From positions 1 through 64,000 of the forward strand of contig NZ_AP025467.1 in NCBI RefSeq assembly GCF_024347355.1: 64,000 nt of DNA, written 5' to 3'. Below, piece after piece: positions 18,158 to 27,922 of this stretch; the first letter of the stretch is position 1; every line of letters starts with the position of its first letter. The notes beneath the pieces are model-generated. The model made no database searches. It had not been told where the DNA came from and saw only the letters and a program-made list of their open reading frames with translations. Source of the stretch: Vibrio chagasii (GTDB lineage: Bacteria; Pseudomonadota; Gammaproteobacteria; Enterobacterales; Vibrionaceae). A program made the translations under genes and the position numbers.

Positions 18158-19836
18158 TGAAGATTAGTAAAAAAGTTAAAAATATCATAACAGTGATCGT
18201 CATATTTTCAGTGATTTTAGGGGCTATGGCCTTCGCCATCTTAACAGCAACAAAACAAGTTGAAGCTGAGCTATCGTCTACTGGTACCCAAACAAAAGGG
18301 GCTCCAGTGATCAAGACCAATGATGTTTTAGGGAAGTCGGTTGATGGAGTTATTGTAGTACCCGAAGATTCTCCAATAGCTCAGCAATCTATTGAGAGAC
18401 AAGAACAAGATAGAGAAGAAGCTATTGCTCAAGGGAAAAACCATATTAGTAAAACAAGGGTAATACCAGAACAAGAAGAAACCGTTGGACAGAGAGGTGA
18501 ATCGGCGATTGAGCAAGATTCTGCTTCTTTGAAAAAGAAGGTGCCGATTGCACAAGAAGTTAATGAATTAGGTGAAGAGTTACTTCCAAATGGGTCTGAG
18601 AAGGTAGCAAAGGCTGATAAGCAGAAAGTAACGAACCTTTCTACAGGTGACGTAGTGGTATTGCCTTTGCCAAACGAAGAAAAGCCCGTTTCTAACCAGA
18701 TAAATGATCTTAAGAAACAGTTAGCTAACTCAAGCGCGGGAAAAAAAGCAGTAGATATAAAATCAGCATCAAACAGTAGGCAACTTGAATTACAGCAAGA
18801 GAAGGCGAGGTTACGAGCAGAGAAGATTAATAATGGGGCTAGGTCATTATTCTCTGGTCTACCATACGTCCCTGATTCCGGCAACAAATTCAAAGTTGAA
18901 TATAAACCATCTAAAAATGTCTATGCATCGACATCAAGTACCGTTTTCAGTCCAAAAGATGCGAAGCTGCCAGCGGCATCTGCCTTGCACAGATCCGATG
19001 GGGGGCAGACGCTACCAGGTATACACCCTAACTACCTAAAGGCACTCGAACTCGCAGCTAGTGAAAAGGTAAGGTTGAGGTTAGACGGTAAAGAAGAAAC
19101 GCCAGAACTGAAGCCCAATCCTCAGAACGTGTTATTCGAAGCTGCAGAAATTGTTGCTGCCAAAACAACACTTCCGATTGACAGTGATGTTCCTGGGCCA
19201 TTGCGCGTTGAGATCCTAACTGGTAAGGCGAAGAAATCGGTAGCGTTTGGTAAGTTTGAGCTGATTGAACAAGCTCCAGGAGTTGCTCTGACGGTCACAA
19301 GTGTAATAGTAGACGGAAAAGCAGTACCAGTTAAAGCATGGGCTCTTTCACCGGATACTGAACTCGCACTATTTGATGATGACGTAGATCATCATTACAT
19401 ACAGCGTTTCGGAGGGCTGTTTGCTGGCTTGTTTATGTCAGGTTTTCTAGAATCATTGACGAACACTGATGTTACAGTTTCGAATGGAGATACCAACATC
19501 TCTACTGGAGCCATTGAAGGCACAACAGAAAGGATTGTTTATAGTGTTGCTACAGCTGCAGAAGGCTTTCTTCCAATTTTATATAACTATGCAAACAGAC
19601 CAATTCAGGTAAAAGTTCCAAATGGGCAAGTGATGTATTTATTGTTTGAAGATATGGTATTGAAAACTGATACCGTAGATTCAAAGCAACAGGAGGTAAC
19701 GCCATCACAGGCACAACCACCTAAATGGAAATCAAGTGTCATCGCCAATAAAGACAGCGTCAACCTCCCTGAACAAAAGAAAGTTGTGACCGCCACCAAT
19801 ATAACGGATGAAGAAAATACAGAACTGTGGAAATAA
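18157..19836 (+). CDS. dotG: DotG/IcmE (TraO-type, VirB10-like C-terminus) core protein
   Basis: 559 residues: one membrane segment at residues 10-30 (ITVIVIFSVILGAMAFAIL), a low-complexity Glu/Gln/Lys-rich stalk to about residue 230, and a C-terminal VirB10/TrbI-like domain. Near the end NGQVMYLLFEDM is the conserved terminal beta strand and LFAGLFMSGFLESL the antenna-like hydrophobic helix. It lacks the long pentapeptide-repeat region that makes Legionella DotG over 1000 residues, so it is a minimal plasmid-type version. Spans both membranes as the central channel protein. Confidence 0.87.
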   Translation: MKISKKVKNIITVIVIFSVILGAMAFAILTATKQVEAELSSTGTQTKGAPVIKTNDVLGKSVDGVIVVPEDSPIAQQSIERQEQDREEAIAQGKNHISKTRVIPEQEETVGQRGESAIEQDSASLKKKVPIAQEVNELGEELLPNGSEKVAKADKQKVTNLSTGDVVVLPLPNEEKPVSNQINDLKKQLANSSAGKKAVDIKSASNSRQLELQQEKARLRAEKINNGARSLFSGLPYVPDSGNKFKVEYKPSKNVYASTSSTVFSPKDAKLPAASALHRSDGGQTLPGIHPNYLKALELAASEKVRLRLDGKEETPELKPNPQNVLFEAAEIVAAKTTLPIDSDVPGPLRVEILTGKAKKSVAFGKFELIEQAPGVALTVTSVIVDGKAVPVKAWALSPDTELALFDDDVDHHYIQRFGGLFAGLFMSGFLESLTNTDVTVSNGDTNISTGAIEGTTERIVYSVATAAEGFLPILYNYANRPIQVKVPNGQVMYLLFEDMVLKTDTVDSKQQEVTPSQAQPPKWKSSVIANKDSVNLPEQKKVVTATNITDEENTELWK

Positions 19837-19887
19837 ATTCGCATAGAATATATACGTCTTTTGTAAATAAAAAACTAGGACTTCAGC

Positions 19888-21195
19888 ATGGAATCGAAAG
19901 AACCAGACAGCACAGAATTAAAAGCCAAGAAACCGGCATCTAAAAAACTGAAATTGGGCATCGTATCTGCATTGGTGCTAGCAGGGTTAGTTGGTGGTGG
20001 TTATGTGGGGCTTAAAAATATGGGCCTTCTCAACAAAAACGATGGCCCAGACCTCAATGCGCGCATCAATGCAATTGAAATTAAGCTTAATGGCCAAGTC
20101 TCTTCGTTAAGAGCGGGGCTACCTCAAATAATATCGGAAGAAGTTCGGAAAGTTTCAAAGCAAGAAGGTTTTGGCTCATTGAGCGAGCTTCAAAAAAACA
20201 TCATCACCGTAGAAGTGATAAACAGACTAAACATTGATGAAAAAATCAGTCGTGAAATTACTAATCGGACGCAAAAAATAACAAGTAATGCCGCTAGTTT
20301 GGCAAGAGATGAGCTGGAGCGAGATTTACCTAACCTCGTAACCGACATCATCAAACCTATGTTTGAACCATATCGAATTTTTAACACCTCACAAGTTGGT
20401 TATAACGATAGAGTTGATGGTGAGATCCTCAAGCTTCAAAACGCTATCTCAAACTTGCATACCGAACTTAAAAATCGCCCCAAGGCGATAGCGATACCTG
20501 AACAATCGAGACAGCGTTTGCGCGAGTTCAATATATTAGGCGAGATGGCTGATGGTGTGTTTTCTATCCAAGCGCCAGATAGAGCCTCGGGAAAGTCTCA
20601 TTACGTAACTTTATATAACGGCGAACCATTTAACTCGAAGCTTGGCCGTCACAAGGTGACGGGTATCGAGGGGAGTGGTAAGGACGCTGTCTTGCTTATT
20701 GGTTCTAAATATTTCATAGACCAAAAAAGAGAAGAATATACACCAACTCAGTTGGCGCAATTTAAAAAAGCTAAGCAAAAACACAAAAAAGTAGCCCAAC
20801 AACCACAGGCCGTTGCTGTAGCGAGTGTCGAACCAAGTTCAACTGTAGAAGCCATGACTACAGTCGAACACATCGGAAATTTACCACCTGAAATTGTAGA
20901 GACGCAAACTGCGGCTGTTCAAATGATTGAACCCTCATACGCTCAAAATATGGAACCGACACCAAGTAGGGGGGTGCAATACCTAAATGGGAAAATTCTG
21001 TTACCAGACTGGGCCACTGTGACTAAAGGACCAAATTTAGAAACAGCTTTAGTCGTGAACTTAGCTAAGACAGAAGGTGAGAGAACATATTCAATCCAAA
21101 AAGGCAAATATTATGACTTTATTGGAACCGTTGAAGAGATCTCACCTGATGGCGCAATTTGTTCTGCAACCTACTGTATTGGAGCGCTACGTTGA
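19888..21195 (+). CDS. dotF: DotF/IcmG (TraP-type) inner-membrane protein
   Basis: 435 residues, basic N-terminus rich in Lys, one membrane segment at residues 29-50 (LGIVSALVLAGLVGGGYVGL), a coiled-coil-prone region with many short heptads (residues 55-190), and a globular C-terminus ending GAICSATYCIGALR. Position between dotG and dotE matches the Legionella and IncI order, and the topology fits DotF. Sequence similarity is low beyond the topology, as is usual for this family. In Legionella DotF joins the inner-membrane complex to the core. Confidence 0.75.
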   Translation: MESKEPDSTELKAKKPASKKLKLGIVSALVLAGLVGGGYVGLKNMGLLNKNDGPDLNARINAIEIKLNGQVSSLRAGLPQIISEEVRKVSKQEGFGSLSELQKNIITVEVINRLNIDEKISREITNRTQKITSNAASLARDELERDLPNLVTDIIKPMFEPYRIFNTSQVGYNDRVDGEILKLQNAISNLHTELKNRPKAIAIPEQSRQRLREFNILGEMADGVFSIQAPDRASGKSHYVTLYNGEPFNSKLGRHKVTGIEGSGKDAVLLIGSKYFIDQKREEYTPTQLAQFKKAKQKHKKVAQQPQAVAVASVEPSSTVEAMTTVEHIGNLPPEIVETQTAAVQMIEPSYAQNMEPTPSRGVQYLNGKILLPDWATVTKGPNLETALVVNLAKTEGERTYSIQKGKYYDFIGTVEEISPDGAICSATYCIGALR

Positions 21196-21617
21196 GGCTG
21201 ATAAATCACGCCAAGTATTTGCTCTTGCAGGTCTTTATATTTTGGAGCCTCGGTGCAAGCGCTTCAAATACACATAACTCTACGATTGCAGATTCAGGAT
21301 TGAGCCTAATCAGACACATTCGATTAGGAATAGCGGTCATCTGGAATGCAAGAGTTGTACTTGGTCTCTTCTTAATCGTTATTGGTTTTGTGGGATGGTA
21401 CCGAGCAAGCAAACAAGACGAACACACGTCTTTAATGTGGCCAATTTCATTTTCAATAGCGGGTGCATTTATGACGCTTCATGGAGGCATAGATTACTTA
21501 GGTGAAGTCTTAGGGTTTAGTAGCGGTGCGGATGCGATAGAGCTCAACTCAGATGGTAGAGCTAACTTATCCGAAAATACAACATATCAATTTAATCAGG
21601 GTAGTAACACGGAGTGA
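21192..21617 (+). CDS. dotE: DotE/IcmC (TraQ-type) small membrane protein
   Basis: 141 residues from a TTG start at 21192 that overlaps the dotF stop as TTGA, with GGAG seven bases before. This start yields a normal signal peptide (LLLQVFIFWSLGASA), whereas the ATG at 21159 would add an unconvincing N-terminus read inside dotF. Two further membrane segments follow (VVLGLFLIVIGFVGWY and MWPISFSIAGAFMTLHGGI). Position before the IcmD-type gene and the two-segment pattern fit DotE/IcmC. Function in the machine is poorly known. Confidence 0.72.
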   Translation: MRLINHAKYLLLQVFIFWSLGASASNTHNSTIADSGLSLIRHIRLGIAVIWNARVVLGLFLIVIGFVGWYRASKQDEHTSLMWPISFSIAGAFMTLHGGIDYLGEVLGFSSGADAIELNSDGRANLSENTTYQFNQGSNTE

Positions 21618-21619
21618 AG

Positions 21620-21997
21620 ATGAAAAACATTGTAAAAAAAGTAGTACTTGGTATGAGTACATTGCCATTTTCAGTTTTAGCTGCAGGCGAAACGAAAATG
21701 GAAAAGGGCATGAAAAATGTTGACGCTATCTTTGGGGCAGGGGGCAGTGCTATGTATACTGCTGCTATGTTCTTTGGTATCGGATTGATTGTTTTCAGTT
21801 TATGTACTTGGGCATGGAATAGTCGAGATTCACAAACACCAACAAAAGGTCAAACTCAGATGGTGTTGATTTGTGCGATAGCGGGCTGCGCGTTGACATT
21901 CCCTTCTGCTTGGATAAACTATTTTGGCGAAGCAGCTGCTGTTGTCGAAACAACAACTTCTGGAGTTAATTATCGAGATTTAAAAGGCCAACAATAA
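21620..21997 (+). CDS. dotP: DotP/IcmD (TraR-type) small membrane protein
   Basis: 125 residues with a signal peptide ending VLAAG and two membrane segments (AAMFFGIGLIVFSLCTWAW and MVLICAIAGCALTFPSAWI). The ATG at 21620 has GGAG five bases upstream; a GTG at 21614 would extend by two residues. It resembles dotE in layout (both have two segments after the signal peptide) and the two families are related. It is the last gene before a 176-base gap holding a new promoter. Confidence 0.75.
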   Translation: MKNIVKKVVLGMSTLPFSVLAAGETKMEKGMKNVDAIFGAGGSAMYTAAMFFGIGLIVFSLCTWAWNSRDSQTPTKGQTQMVLICAIAGCALTFPSAWINYFGEAAAVVETTTSGVNYRDLKGQQ

Positions 21998-22114
21998 TAG
22001 GCAGTTGGTGGCCTTCAATGGCCACCAATGTCGACCAATTACTCTTTTATTTTAGTTATCTTCCCTTCTTAAAATCCCCGTCTATCGACCTCCGGATGTA
22101 ATTCATAAACACTT

Positions 22115-22143
22115 TTGGCAATTCAACCTTGAATTGGTTATGA
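22115..22143 (+). promoter_or_regulatory. Promoter with palindromic operator before dotN
   Basis: TTGGCA at 22115-22120 and TTATGA at 22138-22143 with a 17-base spacer. The spacer carries a perfect palindrome CAATTCAA-CC-TTGAATTG (22119-22136), the usual place for a repressor to block RNA polymerase. It would give separate control of dotN to dotO. Confidence 0.6.
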
Positions 22144-22173
22144 TGTGGTAAATAGATTGATAAAGGCATATAT

Positions 22174-22869
22174 ATGTTCATAGGTGTAAGCCGGAGTGGT
22201 ACTTCAAGAATTTCTGAACCACCACAACCATATGAAAATAGCGAATTTGATTTACTGGCGCCAAAGTTCTTGCAGAGCGTTGATTTTGTATGTTCCGAAT
22301 GCGGATTTTCTTCGCCAAAATATCAACATGTACATCATTTGGATGGCAACCACAAACATAACAAGGTATCTAATTTTTCATGTCGTGATCCTTTGTGTCA
22401 TTTGTGTGAGCACTTAGGCTTCGTTGCCGACAACAAGCTAGGAACCTTGGTGTTTTGTGATTCACTTAGCCAAGAAGAGTTAAATGCGTACGTAAGGATA
22501 TCTTGGGTGACCAATTATCTTGCTCGTACATTAGGGGCTGAAAATTGTGGCGAGACCTTGCTAAAAATAGCCAGAAACACCGCTTTGTGGATTGAGCTTC
22601 TTGAAAACACCAATCATCAGGTTCAAAGGGCTTATAAGATTCAAAACATCCGTGCCTTAGCAGAAGACTTTAGGAACATGAGTGATGAAGAATATGAGTC
22701 TAGGCACTCAAAGTTTCCTAGCTTGAGGCTTCTATTTCATCCTGACTCATTTAGTAGAGAAATTGAGGAATGGAGTAGGAATAAAGACTTTTTCGCTGAT
22801 TTTTACGAACCTAACCAGTGGCCAATTATTTTGGAAAAGCACATACAAAGGAGTGAAGCGAATGGCTAA
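22174..22869 (+). CDS. dotN: DotN/IcmJ-type zinc protein
   Basis: 231 residues. A zinc-finger/HNH-like core lies at residues 38-90: CSECGF, then HVHHLDGNHKHN, then CRDPLCHLCEHLGF. This arrangement matches DotN/IcmJ, which binds DotL and DotM in the coupling complex; TraT of IncI plasmids is the counterpart. The gene order dotP-dotN-dotO follows Legionella icmD-icmJ-icmB, supporting the call, although two extra genes are inserted before dotO. Whether the HNH-like core cuts DNA is doubtful in the family. Confidence 0.8.
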   Translation: MFIGVSRSGTSRISEPPQPYENSEFDLLAPKFLQSVDFVCSECGFSSPKYQHVHHLDGNHKHNKVSNFSCRDPLCHLCEHLGFVADNKLGTLVFCDSLSQEELNAYVRISWVTNYLARTLGAENCGETLLKIARNTALWIELLENTNHQVQRAYKIQNIRALAEDFRNMSDEEYESRHSKFPSLRLLFHPDSFSREIEEWSRNKDFFADFYEPNQWPIILEKHIQRSEANG

Positions 22870-24040
22870 AGTTGGAGTTGCATTTTTTTCGAACGAATCA
22901 AAACCTAAAGGTGGATATTACTACCATAATGGGTTGGTCAGTGATTTCAAATCTGCAGTTGATTTAGATATGTCGGTCGCTTGGATCACCAATGTGCCTT
23001 ATAAAGCTTATGTCGCTTCTGGGCTTCAATCCATCCCACATATAAAACCAGAACAATTCCTAAGATTATCCGTCACGCAAATGATGCGCGAGCTTCACAT
23101 AGCTAAAAATATTGATGGAGCAGAAAAGCTCGGTGAGTTAGTCGGCTCAATAGTCGCCCACATGGAAAGCATTTTTGGGCTTGATCCTATTACCTCTAAT
23201 TACAGGCTTAATCAGGGTCTAACCGACTTGCTACTACCAAACAGTTATTTTGAGTTTGCGAGCAGCAGTCCATCAAGCACTCAAGTGGCCCTAGATAACG
23301 CTTATCAAAGTTTACAAGGTGCAACCAAAATAAACGCCTCCGTAAATCTAAAATGCAGACATTATACGCTCCCTCGAATGGCCCATTTTGAATACCTGCT
23401 TAATCAAAACTATCCGCTTAATAGCCATTGGTCTGAGTTTACACTTAAAGATGGAAATACGGTTGCTGGTGTAGTCAACGGTAAAAATTTGCCAAACACA
23501 ACCGAAGTAGTCTCAGCACTGAAAGCACTTCATCAAAATACGGCTGCGATTCTCAATATTCACGTTAAGTCTATGAGTAAAAATCGTATGCAGGGTTTTT
23601 CTTTTGGGAACGAAGGCATAAACACTTCTATGCGTGTATGGGCCTGTTTGCCAGAAGTAATTGAAATGCTTAGATACTGTGAAATCGAAATATTGGGAGG
23701 AATTAAAACGGATGGCGGAAAGTTAGACATTCGACCAGAAATCGATCTTGAAACCAATCGGTATTGTTTCGCTAAAGGGGTGAGTGCTGAGAATGTTTGG
23801 ACTGGTTTGGCCGAAAAAATCTCAAAGAATGGTACCAAATGTAGTACCGGTCTTGGTGTGTATTTAAAGGCTTATGACCGCATTATTTGTGGCAAATTAG
23901 CTGAAGCTTTTATGGCAGATAGCTACTTTTTAGCTGGGTTTGGGATTGGCGGTGTTCGAGTCTGGGGGCAGCCTTCAGAGTTTTCAAAAATGGATAATAT
24001 AGCTGCACAGTTTTGCGCAATGCCGGACATAAGAGGATAG
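22862..24040 (+). CDS. Unknown protein inserted between dotN and dotO
   Basis: 392 residues, not recognised. The start at 22862 overlaps the dotN stop by eight bases and has AAGGAG upstream, so it is translationally coupled to dotN. It has no signal peptide or membrane segment. Notable stretches: VGVAFFSNESKPKGGYYYHN at the start, MRVWACLPEVIEMLRYCEIE in the middle, and a glycine-rich end (FLAGFGIGGVRVWGQ). Its place inside the machine operon argues for a cytoplasmic partner of the coupling complex or the DotO ATPase. Confidence 0.6.
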   Translation: MAKVGVAFFSNESKPKGGYYYHNGLVSDFKSAVDLDMSVAWITNVPYKAYVASGLQSIPHIKPEQFLRLSVTQMMRELHIAKNIDGAEKLGELVGSIVAHMESIFGLDPITSNYRLNQGLTDLLLPNSYFEFASSSPSSTQVALDNAYQSLQGATKINASVNLKCRHYTLPRMAHFEYLLNQNYPLNSHWSEFTLKDGNTVAGVVNGKNLPNTTEVVSALKALHQNTAAILNIHVKSMSKNRMQGFSFGNEGINTSMRVWACLPEVIEMLRYCEIEILGGIKTDGGKLDIRPEIDLETNRYCFAKGVSAENVWTGLAEKISKNGTKCSTGLGVYLKAYDRIICGKLAEAFMADSYFLAGFGIGGVRVWGQPSEFSKMDNIAAQFCAMPDIRG

Positions 24041-24043
24041 GTC

Positions 24044-24310
24044 ATGGATATAGACCCAAATGAGATATTTAGTAGTGGCGAAATGCCTAAAACGTATCAA
24101 GAGTTAGCAAGATTGGATGTGCCATTAAAGCTAATAACTCAGTTCCCAACGTTTGTTAAAGCGGTTGATATTGTCGAACTACATAGAATAGATAAATTGG
24201 CTGAACATGAACGTGCTGAAGGTGTAAAAAGAGTCATAACCTCAATTTCAACAAGAAGTAGCAACAACTTAGAACAGAGCCAAGCAAGCCATAGAAGGAT
24301 CAGACTGTAA
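24044..24310 (+). CDS. Small hypothetical protein before dotO
   Basis: 88 residues, helical and highly charged, three bases after the 22862 gene and overlapping the dotO start by one base. No family recognised. The tight packing suggests a small chaperone-like or assembly subunit of the secretion system. Confidence 0.55.
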   Translation: MDIDPNEIFSSGEMPKTYQELARLDVPLKLITQFPTFVKAVDIVELHRIDKLAEHERAEGVKRVITSISTRSSNNLEQSQASHRRIRL

Positions 24311-27300
24311 TGGGGATATTAAGTTTATTAGCTAATCTTCTGGCACACGAACCACACGAAATCTGTCAGCTCGAGACGACTTCCGACCTCGATGTGAATT
24401 CTTTGGTAGCAAATGATGGATCGTTAATATCGATATTCCGACTTAAAGGTTCATATAGATTCTACTCAAAGCATCAAGAACACCAAATACTTAATATTCT
24501 GTCTAATGAAATGAGACAAAATTTCATGGAGAGCGGTTACCGGATTGATTTTATCTTAGATATTGATGCAAGTCGCGCTGATGCTTATGTTGAAAATTGC
24601 TTAAAATCTGTTGATGCCGTTTCAAAAGAAATGGGTTATCAAAACGCAAAACTCAACGAAAGTGAGAAACGGTTAATAGCAAGTCATATTAAGCCCGAGC
24701 TAAATTATATTGTGCTGACTACTAATCCTGAAAGTGTTGACAGCCTAAATAAGCAAGAAGGTTTGAAGAATCACACCAAGCTAGCTAATGAGTACGACTT
24801 AAAACTAAACAGCATAAAGAAAGACACTAATGTACAAAATAATTGGAAGGAAACTCGACAGATCTCTGACCAACACTTGTCGTTCGTAAGAGAGATGTCA
24901 GCTGTCATTCGTGAATACATACACATCGAAGCACTCACCTCACATGAAGCTTTAGAGGAAATTCGTCAATTACTTTATCGAGACTTTGAAAACTCAGAAA
25001 AATGGTTTGCTAGCACAAGACACAATTCAGATCCCAAGATAATGAACAATCATACCCCGTTTGTTGATACTAATGAGGTTGGTCATGCTGCATTACACGG
25101 TCAGATTGTTGAAGAGCCATTTGAGGACTGCTCTAAGTCTTCAATGAAAAGGTTCAACGGCAAATGCTATGCAACATTGGAAAGGTATCTTGTAGGTGAC
25201 GAGCCTAGACTGATGCGTGAGTTAATAAATAAAATCAATCGGAAAATTCCGTTGAGAATTTTATACACATTAACTTCAGGATCAGAAGCCATTAAGCGAA
25301 CTAAGGGAACGAAGTCTTCTTTGACTACATTCGTAGCTAGAACTAATCCTATCAGTAGCTCAATTATGAAAGCCTGCAACCAAGTTATTGAATTTGTTCG
25401 TAATGGTGGCTGTGCGGTTAACTGTTATCTATCAGTAACTGTTTGGGCTGATACTGAAGATGAGGTGACGACACATTATAAGGCATTACAAACCGCATTG
25501 CGTGGCTGGGGTGGTGAAAGACAACGAATTTGTACGTTCCCAACGGAGGGAATACTGTCTTCATTACCTGGATACAGTTCAAAACCAATTGGTAGGTCAA
25601 GTAGTGATAGTTTGGAACAAGCAATGGTTTCAGCTCCGTTAGTAAGACCTGTTTCTCCTTGGAGGTCGGGTATTATGCTTTATCTCACACCCGATGCTAA
25701 ACCATGGCCAATGGACTTCGACAGCCTGCAATCGCATCACCTTAATATCATTACTGGCTCAATGGGCTCTGGTAAATCTGTTGCAATGGGTAACTTAGCT
25801 CGTGCAATCCATTATATTTCAGGGACTAGCTCATTGCCTTTGCTTGCTGGTGTTGATTATGGAGAGTCTATCCTTTACAACGCAAAGACCATTCAAGCTA
25901 ACCTTAAAAAAGACGATCAAAATCAAGTTGCTGCAATCAGTTTGTCTAATCACAAAAAGAATGCATACAACATTTTTGAACCTCAGTTTGGATACAACAA
26001 ATTATCAAAACCTGAAGTAAACACTGCCACGGCATTTATCTGTAAAGTGGTAACGGGGGGCTCTGAAGATGGTGCTCCGCCTCAATTAGAATCGTGTGTT
26101 TCAGCAATAATTGAACATATGATAGCGGATAGCATTCATTCCCCTAGACCGATCGATCCATCGCAAACCGGCGCGGAAAAAATCATGGGTATGCTTGAGC
26201 ACCCAGTGGTTCAAAGTCACTTAGTACCGGAACCTGAGATCAGCTACTTGAATGCTAGGAACGCGCTATTTCTAGCGAGTCAAACTCAAAGCTTAACTAG
26301 GCCATTAAGAAAACAATGCCTTTTATATTCAAAGCTAGCACATAGGTATATGTGGCCACTTTTATCTGAGCTTCCTCTTAGCTTAAAGGGGGTTGAGATT
26401 ACAGCTCAAATGGGTGTATTTGAATTTGGTAATAAGCCACTGCTAGAAGTTATTGGTGCGTCAATACAACTTCTTACTAATCGTTATACAGCCCTGCTCG
26501 GCACTTACCCTATGCATGATTACAGCGACTTAAGTATGATGTTTGTCAATGCAAAGCCCGTTGTAGATTCTGCACCAAACTCCATGAAAAGTGCTTGGTT
26601 TATTCTAGCTAAAGGCTTAGCGCAGCGACATTTCTGGACTCATGTAGATGATGTAGAAATTGAAGCTGACCCCGTCTTTCATCAACGGGCTATGCGTATT
26701 GCACAGAAAAAGAAACCACTTCCCAAATACTACTACCATGATGAACTGGAACAGGCTGATTGCAAAGAGCTCACTTCTAATCTGAAGAAAGAGATCAAGA
26801 CGGCACGAAAATATAGAGAAATTATTACACTTTCAACCCAGATGTACGAACGGATTTCTCCCGATTTAAGAGCGCTAGCCACTAACACGTTTATATGCAA
26901 TATTCCTGGGCGCGAAACGGAAGAGTGCTTAAAGAACCAGTTTAAAATTAATGAAGATGAGTTTTCTTCGTTAGCACCATATATCGGAAAAACGGGCATT
27001 ATCAACGGAGAAGGACGGGGACTTCTGTACATAGGGATTATTCCTGAAGTTCAATCTCCAATAATCCAACCAATTGTCTCCATGTTACCTGCAGGTCTGG
27101 TATGGCAAATGGCGAGTGATGCCGAGGATGTAAGCATGAGGGATCTCGTTGTGGATCAGCTGGGAGATAGACTTGACTATGATGAAATCAACATGGCGAT
27201 TGGTCATGTCCTGGGTTACCCAAATATGAAAAAACTCATCAAGACAAGAAACGAGAAAGAAGGAGTATCGGATAGCCAAGTTAAGAACGATTCACTATTG

Positions 27301-27342
27301 AGTGTCATGAAGTATGTTAATGAAGCAGGGATAGTAGCATGA
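24310..27342 (+). CDS. dotO: DotO/IcmB (TraU-type) ATPase of the secretion system
   Basis: VirB4-class cytoplasmic ATPase of 1010 residues that powers assembly and transport. Walker A GSMGSGKS lies at residues 483-490, followed by GVDYGESILYNAKTIQ in the position of the family's conserved YxP region. The N-terminal 450 residues are the membrane-proximal domain typical of DotO, and the C-terminal third contains YYYHDELEQAD, a Walker B-like acidic stretch, and STQMYERISPDLRALATNTF. Length matches Legionella DotO (about 1009). It overlaps the RDD gene downstream by four bases. Confidence 0.9.
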   Translation: MGILSLLANLLAHEPHEICQLETTSDLDVNSLVANDGSLISIFRLKGSYRFYSKHQEHQILNILSNEMRQNFMESGYRIDFILDIDASRADAYVENCLKSVDAVSKEMGYQNAKLNESEKRLIASHIKPELNYIVLTTNPESVDSLNKQEGLKNHTKLANEYDLKLNSIKKDTNVQNNWKETRQISDQHLSFVREMSAVIREYIHIEALTSHEALEEIRQLLYRDFENSEKWFASTRHNSDPKIMNNHTPFVDTNEVGHAALHGQIVEEPFEDCSKSSMKRFNGKCYATLERYLVGDEPRLMRELINKINRKIPLRILYTLTSGSEAIKRTKGTKSSLTTFVARTNPISSSIMKACNQVIEFVRNGGCAVNCYLSVTVWADTEDEVTTHYKALQTALRGWGGERQRICTFPTEGILSSLPGYSSKPIGRSSSDSLEQAMVSAPLVRPVSPWRSGIMLYLTPDAKPWPMDFDSLQSHHLNIITGSMGSGKSVAMGNLARAIHYISGTSSLPLLAGVDYGESILYNAKTIQANLKKDDQNQVAAISLSNHKKNAYNIFEPQFGYNKLSKPEVNTATAFICKVVTGGSEDGAPPQLESCVSAIIEHMIADSIHSPRPIDPSQTGAEKIMGMLEHPVVQSHLVPEPEISYLNARNALFLASQTQSLTRPLRKQCLLYSKLAHRYMWPLLSELPLSLKGVEITAQMGVFEFGNKPLLEVIGASIQLLTNRYTALLGTYPMHDYSDLSMMFVNAKPVVDSAPNSMKSAWFILAKGLAQRHFWTHVDDVEIEADPVFHQRAMRIAQKKKPLPKYYYHDELEQADCKELTSNLKKEIKTARKYREIITLSTQMYERISPDLRALATNTFICNIPGRETEECLKNQFKINEDEFSSLAPYIGKTGIINGEGRGLLYIGIIPEVQSPIIQPIVSMLPAGLVWQMASDAEDVSMRDLVVDQLGDRLDYDEINMAIGHVLGYPNMKKLIKTRNEKEGVSDSQVKNDSLLSVMKYVNEAGIVA

Positions 27343-27725
27343 TTAACTTAAGGCGATTTATTTCATACATGGTCGATTATATCGTGATTATTGTAGCCTA
27401 CACAATCCTAAGCTCGTTAATTGGCGGCTTGGAAAAGTATGGTGTCTGGGCAATTATTCATTTTTTCCTATTGATCGTTATTTACTTCGTTGTCCTATAT
27501 CAGACGGTAGGCTATTCAGTTGGCGAGAAGTTGCTTGGTTTGCGGGTAACACCTGTAGGCCAAGATGATGCTGCCTTAGAGCTCTCTAGTGCGGTTTTTA
27601 GGGGGGGAGCTATTTGCCTATATAGTGTGGCGCCGATACTGGCTTTAATTGCTTTACTGCCTTCTAAGCGTTCGTTGGCAGATAGAATATCGATGACAGT
27701 ATTGAAGATACAGTCACAAAAATAG
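27339..27725 (+). CDS. RDD-family membrane protein
   Basis: 128 residues with three or four membrane segments. The RDD signature is present: RRFISYMVDYIVIIVAYTIL at the N-terminus, then VGYSVGEKLLGLRV and RSLADRISMTVLK at the end. RDD proteins are small integral membrane proteins, some implicated in ion exchange; role in conjugation is unknown. It is the last gene of the operon, overlapping dotO by four bases and followed by a strong terminator. Confidence 0.8.
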   Translation: MINLRRFISYMVDYIVIIVAYTILSSLIGGLEKYGVWAIIHFFLLIVIYFVVLYQTVGYSVGEKLLGLRVTPVGQDDAALELSSAVFRGGAICLYSVAPILALIALLPSKRSLADRISMTVLKIQSQK

Positions 27726-27747
27726 GTCAACACCCTTTTCCAAACTT

Positions 27748-27773
27748 AAAGCTCACAACTTGTGAGCTTTTTC
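27748..27773 (+). terminator. Terminator of the secretion operon
   Basis: Arms AAAGCTCACAA and TTGTGAGCTTT form a long stem followed by T residues, 23 bases after the RDD gene. Confidence 0.88.
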
Positions 27774-27922
27774 ATTTCTGGCAAGACAAATGTTGCAAAG
27801 GCTCGCAAATTTACTAAATCATGACTCAATTGGTTGCCTATGCATCATTAGGCGATTCTTTTAATTCTATACTTTGACCTTCTATTGGTTTTTATTAAAA
27901 AAATCCTAAATTCAAGGAAGTT

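Noticed and set aside
22763..22861. Extended start of the unknown 22862 gene
   Set aside because: The extra residues lie inside dotN in another frame, and the inner ATG has AAGGAG and an eight-base overlap typical of coupling.
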